NCBI RefSeq assembly: GCF_003944765.1
Contig: NZ_RWIU01000001.1
Coordinates: 682,001 to 746,000, forward strand
DNA from: Hymenobacter perfusus
Lineage (GTDB): Bacteria > Bacteroidota > Bacteroidia > Cytophagales > Hymenobacteraceae
Length of the DNA: 64,000 nucleotides
Direction: 5' to 3'
The notes beneath the pieces were generated by a model that made no database searches, was not told the origin of the DNA, and saw only the letters and a list, made by a program, of their open reading frames with translations. Made by a program: the position numbers and the translations under genes. Positions 61,652 to 64,000 of this stretch are shown piece after piece (the stretch's first letter is position 1; every line of letters starts with the position of its first letter).

Positions 61652-61752
61652 CTGGATTCTTCCGGATTCTGCACTATTTTTGAAACTACGCTGGGTTGAG
61701 GCTCAGCGTTTTGTATCTCTGGCTGCTCTGCCCCAGGTTCTTATGTAAGCTG

Positions 61753-63705
61753 ATGAAGAAGTTGTTGCTGCGTGCTGCTGTTCCCGTTTTGCTGGCCACG
61801 GCCCTGGCCCGTCCTATGGCAGGCCAGGTGCGGCCCGAGTTACCGGCTACGGTCCAGCCTGGCGCTACCGATGACTCTCTGCACGTCAACCTGGAGTTGT
61901 TGCCTGATTCACTGGTCGTAGCTCCCATCGATTCTTCCCGGCTGGTATGGTTGCGGACTCCTCCAGAACTGCGCGACTTGGTTGGTGACCGAATCGGGTG
62001 CCTGGAAACCAACGTACCGCACGTCTTCAACAACCACGTCCTGGCCTTCGTGCGCCTGTTTACGGAAAGGCAGCGGGGCTACACGCAGCGCGTACTGGAG
62101 CGCGAAAACCTGTACTTTCCGCTGTTTGAGAAGTACCTCGCCAAGTATAACCTACCCACCGACCTCAAGTACCTAGCCGTAGTGGAGTCTGCCCTGATTC
62201 CCACGGCTAAGTCGCGGGTGGGTGCTACGGGCCTCTGGCAGTTCATGGGGCCTACTGCCAACGACCTGCGCCTGCGTCGCGACGATTGGGTGGATGAGCG
62301 CATGGACCCCGAAAAGGCCACGGAAGCCGCCTGTAAGCACTTGCGCTACCTTTACGGGGTATTTCACGACTGGGAAATGGTGCTGGCAGCCTATAACTGG
62401 GGCGCGGGCAATATGCAGAAGGTAGTGCGGCGCACCGGCAAGAAAACCTACTGGGAAGTGCATCCCAATCTGCCAGCCGAAACCCGCAACTACGTACCTA
62501 CTTTCACGGCCATCATGTACGCCATGAAGTACGCCAAAGAGCACCAGCTGCACGATCCTGCACTGAATTACCAGTACGCCGAGCCAATGGATACGCTCCA
62601 GCTCGGGGGCCGTGCCTTCGACTTCAAACGGCTGGCCCGCGCCTGCGGCTACTCCGATTCGTTGGCTCTGCTACGCATGAACCCGGAGCTACGCAAACCC
62701 TGGCTGCCAACAGGCTACCGCTCTTACACCGTTCAGTTTCCGGCGGCAGCCCGGCCAATGCTGACCGTAGTTGACCGCGAAACGCTGTTCGATTACTGTC
62801 GCCCCCCTGCTGAATTGCCGGCTCCGCTTCCGCTCCGCTCAGTGCTACTAGCCGGCGTGGAGCCTTTCCCAACCCGCCGCCTGGCAGAAGGCGCGGCCCA
62901 TCCGGCTACCCGCGAAGCGCCTCGCTTCCGGCGGGTGCGCCACACGGTAAAGCGCGGCGAAACGGTGGCTTCTGTGGCGGAACGGTATGACGTAAGCCCC
63001 GCCCAAGTACGCCGCTGGAATGAGCTGGGCAAGAGCTCGTCCCTGGGCTCCCGCCGTCAGCTGATCGTCTTTCTGCCTTTACCTCCCGCAACCCCGCCGC
63101 CAGCCAGTACCGAGCTTGCGGCAGCAGCCCCGAACCGGCGGATAGCACCCGCTACGGTACGTCCGGCAGCAGCAAAGACAGCTCCCGAAGCAGAAGATAG
63201 CGCCGATGCACCGCGTGCCGTTACTGCTGCCGCATCGGTTCAGCGCCCGGTTCGCACTCGTACAGTTGCACAGCAAGTGTCGGTTCCATCGGTAGCAGAG
63301 GCCGATGACAGCGTACCCGCTACGTATGTGGTCCGGCAGGGTGATTTTCTGGAGAAAGTGGCCCGTACCCACGGTCTGACTATTGCGCAACTCAAGGCCT
63401 GGAACCGCTTGAAGGGCGAAACGCTGGTTCCGGGCCAGAAGCTCAACCTGAAAGCCACCACCGAAACCATTGCTGACCTGACAGCTGCTACGCGTGAAGT
63501 AGCCGCTACTGCGCCGGCCGCCCCAAAAGCACGGCCGGCGTTGCTAGTGCCCCCGCTGCCGGAAGTACATCTGGTGGAGCCGGGCGATACGCTGTACAAT
63601 ATTTCCCGCCGTTACCAGGGCCTCACCGTAGAAAAGCTGCGCGAGCTGAACCACTTGCAGTCGGACGAGGTGAAGCCCGGCCAGAAGTTGATTGTGCGGA
63701 GCTGA
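61753..63705 (+). CDS. Lytic transglycosylase with three LysM domains (MltD-like)
   Basis: A 650-residue protein. MKKLLLRAAVPVLLATALARPMAGQ is the signal peptide, which fixes the start at 61753. The SLT domain has NLPTDLKYLAVVESALIPTAKSRVGATGLWQFMGPTA with the catalytic Glu in VVESAL, and AAYNWGAGNMQKVVRRTG (about 110-290). Three LysM domains follow: HTVKRGETVASVAERYDVSPAQVRRWN, TYVVRQGDFLEKVARTHGLTIAQLKAWN and VHLVEPGDTLYNISRRYQGLTVEKLRELN. It cleaves the glycan strand of murein with formation of anhydro-MurNAc. Pro/Ala-rich linkers separate the LysM domains. Confidence 0.93.
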   Translation: MKKLLLRAAVPVLLATALARPMAGQVRPELPATVQPGATDDSLHVNLELLPDSLVVAPIDSSRLVWLRTPPELRDLVGDRIGCLETNVPHVFNNHVLAFVRLFTERQRGYTQRVLERENLYFPLFEKYLAKYNLPTDLKYLAVVESALIPTAKSRVGATGLWQFMGPTANDLRLRRDDWVDERMDPEKATEAACKHLRYLYGVFHDWEMVLAAYNWGAGNMQKVVRRTGKKTYWEVHPNLPAETRNYVPTFTAIMYAMKYAKEHQLHDPALNYQYAEPMDTLQLGGRAFDFKRLARACGYSDSLALLRMNPELRKPWLPTGYRSYTVQFPAAARPMLTVVDRETLFDYCRPPAELPAPLPLRSVLLAGVEPFPTRRLAEGAAHPATREAPRFRRVRHTVKRGETVASVAERYDVSPAQVRRWNELGKSSSLGSRRQLIVFLPLPPATPPPASTELAAAAPNRRIAPATVRPAAAKTAPEAEDSADAPRAVTAAASVQRPVRTRTVAQQVSVPSVAEADDSVPATYVVRQGDFLEKVARTHGLTIAQLKAWNRLKGETLVPGQKLNLKATTETIADLTAATREVAATAPAAPKARPALLVPPLPEVHLVEPGDTLYNISRRYQGLTVEKLRELNHLQSDEVKPGQKLIVRS

Positions 63706-63740
63706 ATTTCACCTGTTTCTCCAGCTGCTAATCTGCCAGT

Positions 63741-63780
63741 ACAAGCGCCCCGGGTCCGTATGGTTCTGGGGCGCTTTTTC
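63741..63780 (+). terminator. Intrinsic terminator of the transglycosylase gene
   Basis: AAGCGCCCCGG and CTGGGGCGCTTTTT, about 40 bases after the stop. Confidence 0.8.
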
Positions 63781-63798
63781 TATCCGGGCGGCGGGACG

Positions 63799-63806
63799 TA
63801 CCTTTG
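63799..63806 (+). promoter_or_regulatory. -7 box of the malic enzyme gene
   Basis: TACCTTTG, an exact match, about 70 bases before the start at 63876. Confidence 0.5.
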
Positions 63807-63875
63807 ACGCGGGTTGATTTTGCCCCATCTTGCTTCCTTGTGCTTTCTTCGGAAGTCTACCCACCGCTACCTCAT

Positions 63876-64000
63876 ATGCTGAAAATCAACAAACAGGACG
63901 CCCTCAATTACCACGCTCAGAGTCCGGCCGGTAAGATTGAGGTGATTCCCACCAAGCCCATGAGCACGCAGCTCGACCTCGCGCTGGCGTACTCGCCCGG
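63876..64000 (+). CDS. NADP-dependent malic enzyme, N-terminal fragment
   Basis: The first 41 codons, [42 protein letters not shown], run off the right edge. [16 protein letters not shown] is the N-terminal block of MaeB-type malic enzymes, which oxidatively decarboxylate malate to pyruvate with NADP. The catalytic Tyr is the Y of AYSPG. Most family members are fused to a phosphate acetyltransferase-like domain, not visible here. Confidence 0.88.
   Translation, partial: MLKINKQDALNYHAQSPAGKIEVIPTKPMSTQLDLALAYSP

Overview
The window is a chromosomal segment of a high-GC Bacteroidota bacterium, most likely a Hymenobacter-type member of the Cytophagales. The evidence is the GC-rich coding sequence, the many TAnnTTTG -7 promoter boxes typical of this phylum, type IX secretion (T9SS)/gliding-type C-terminal domains, DUF1501/DUF1800 and DUF3078 proteins, and small intergenic inverted repeats of the kind that litter such genomes. 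No rRNA, tRNA, CRISPR array, transposase or prophage gene was recognised.

Layout. 1-7 kb: end of a TonB-dependent receptor, an outer-membrane transporter-like protein, a DUF1501/DUF1800 pair and a large lamin-tail secreted protein. 7-9.8 kb: asd, an alpha/beta hydrolase and yceI. 9.9-11.7 kb: an AT-rich two-gene island, an AAA ATPase plus a small PD-(D/E)XK-like protein, which is a candidate defence cassette. 11.7-20.7 kb: dxs, a flippase-like membrane protein, a radical SAM/nucleotidyltransferase pair, an erythromycin-esterase fusion, a lipoprotein and a LysM protein. 20.9-25.5 kb: a methionine locus with a SAM riboswitch, a polycysteine leader peptide, metY, metX and homoserine dehydrogenase. 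25.7-33.9 kb: two tandem secreted alpha/beta hydrolases (one frameshifted at its start), LD-carboxypeptidase and GNAT genes, an M28 peptidase, cysS and an EEP-family protein. 34-41.5 kb: two giant tandem paralogous T9SS-type surface proteins. 41.5-46.8 kb: rimP-nusA-infB. 46.8-50.5 kb: small secreted proteins, a DUF3078 protein, mscL and an enoyl-CoA hydratase. 50.6-57.9 kb: an envelope cluster (flippase, dut, sugar nucleotidyltransferase, TPR protein, DUF4292 lipoprotein, EnvC-like protein). 58-64 kb: a GAF-LytTR regulator, two tatA genes, gatA, a three-LysM lytic transglycosylase and the start of a malic enzyme.

How the parts fit. asd, homoserine dehydrogenase, metX and metY cover the aspartate-to-homocysteine route. 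The riboswitch and the Cys-rich leader together suggest that metY senses both SAM and cysteine. rimP-nusA-infB is the standard translation/transcription operon. The envelope cluster joins polysaccharide export and nucleotide-sugar synthesis to outer-membrane and cell-wall functions. The Tat-type signal on the DUF1501 protein agrees with the tatA genes.

Main points for follow-up: (1) the SAM riboswitch followed by a 51-codon leader ending in seven Cys within nine residues; (2) the ATPase/nuclease-like island, whose ATPase gene changes composition inside the reading frame; (3) the one-base polyA frameshift at the start of a secreted hydrolase; (4) a perfect 18-bp coding hairpin in gatA next to a UUG start; (5) several families of intergenic inverted repeats. 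Everything was read by eye; no database search or folding program was run.
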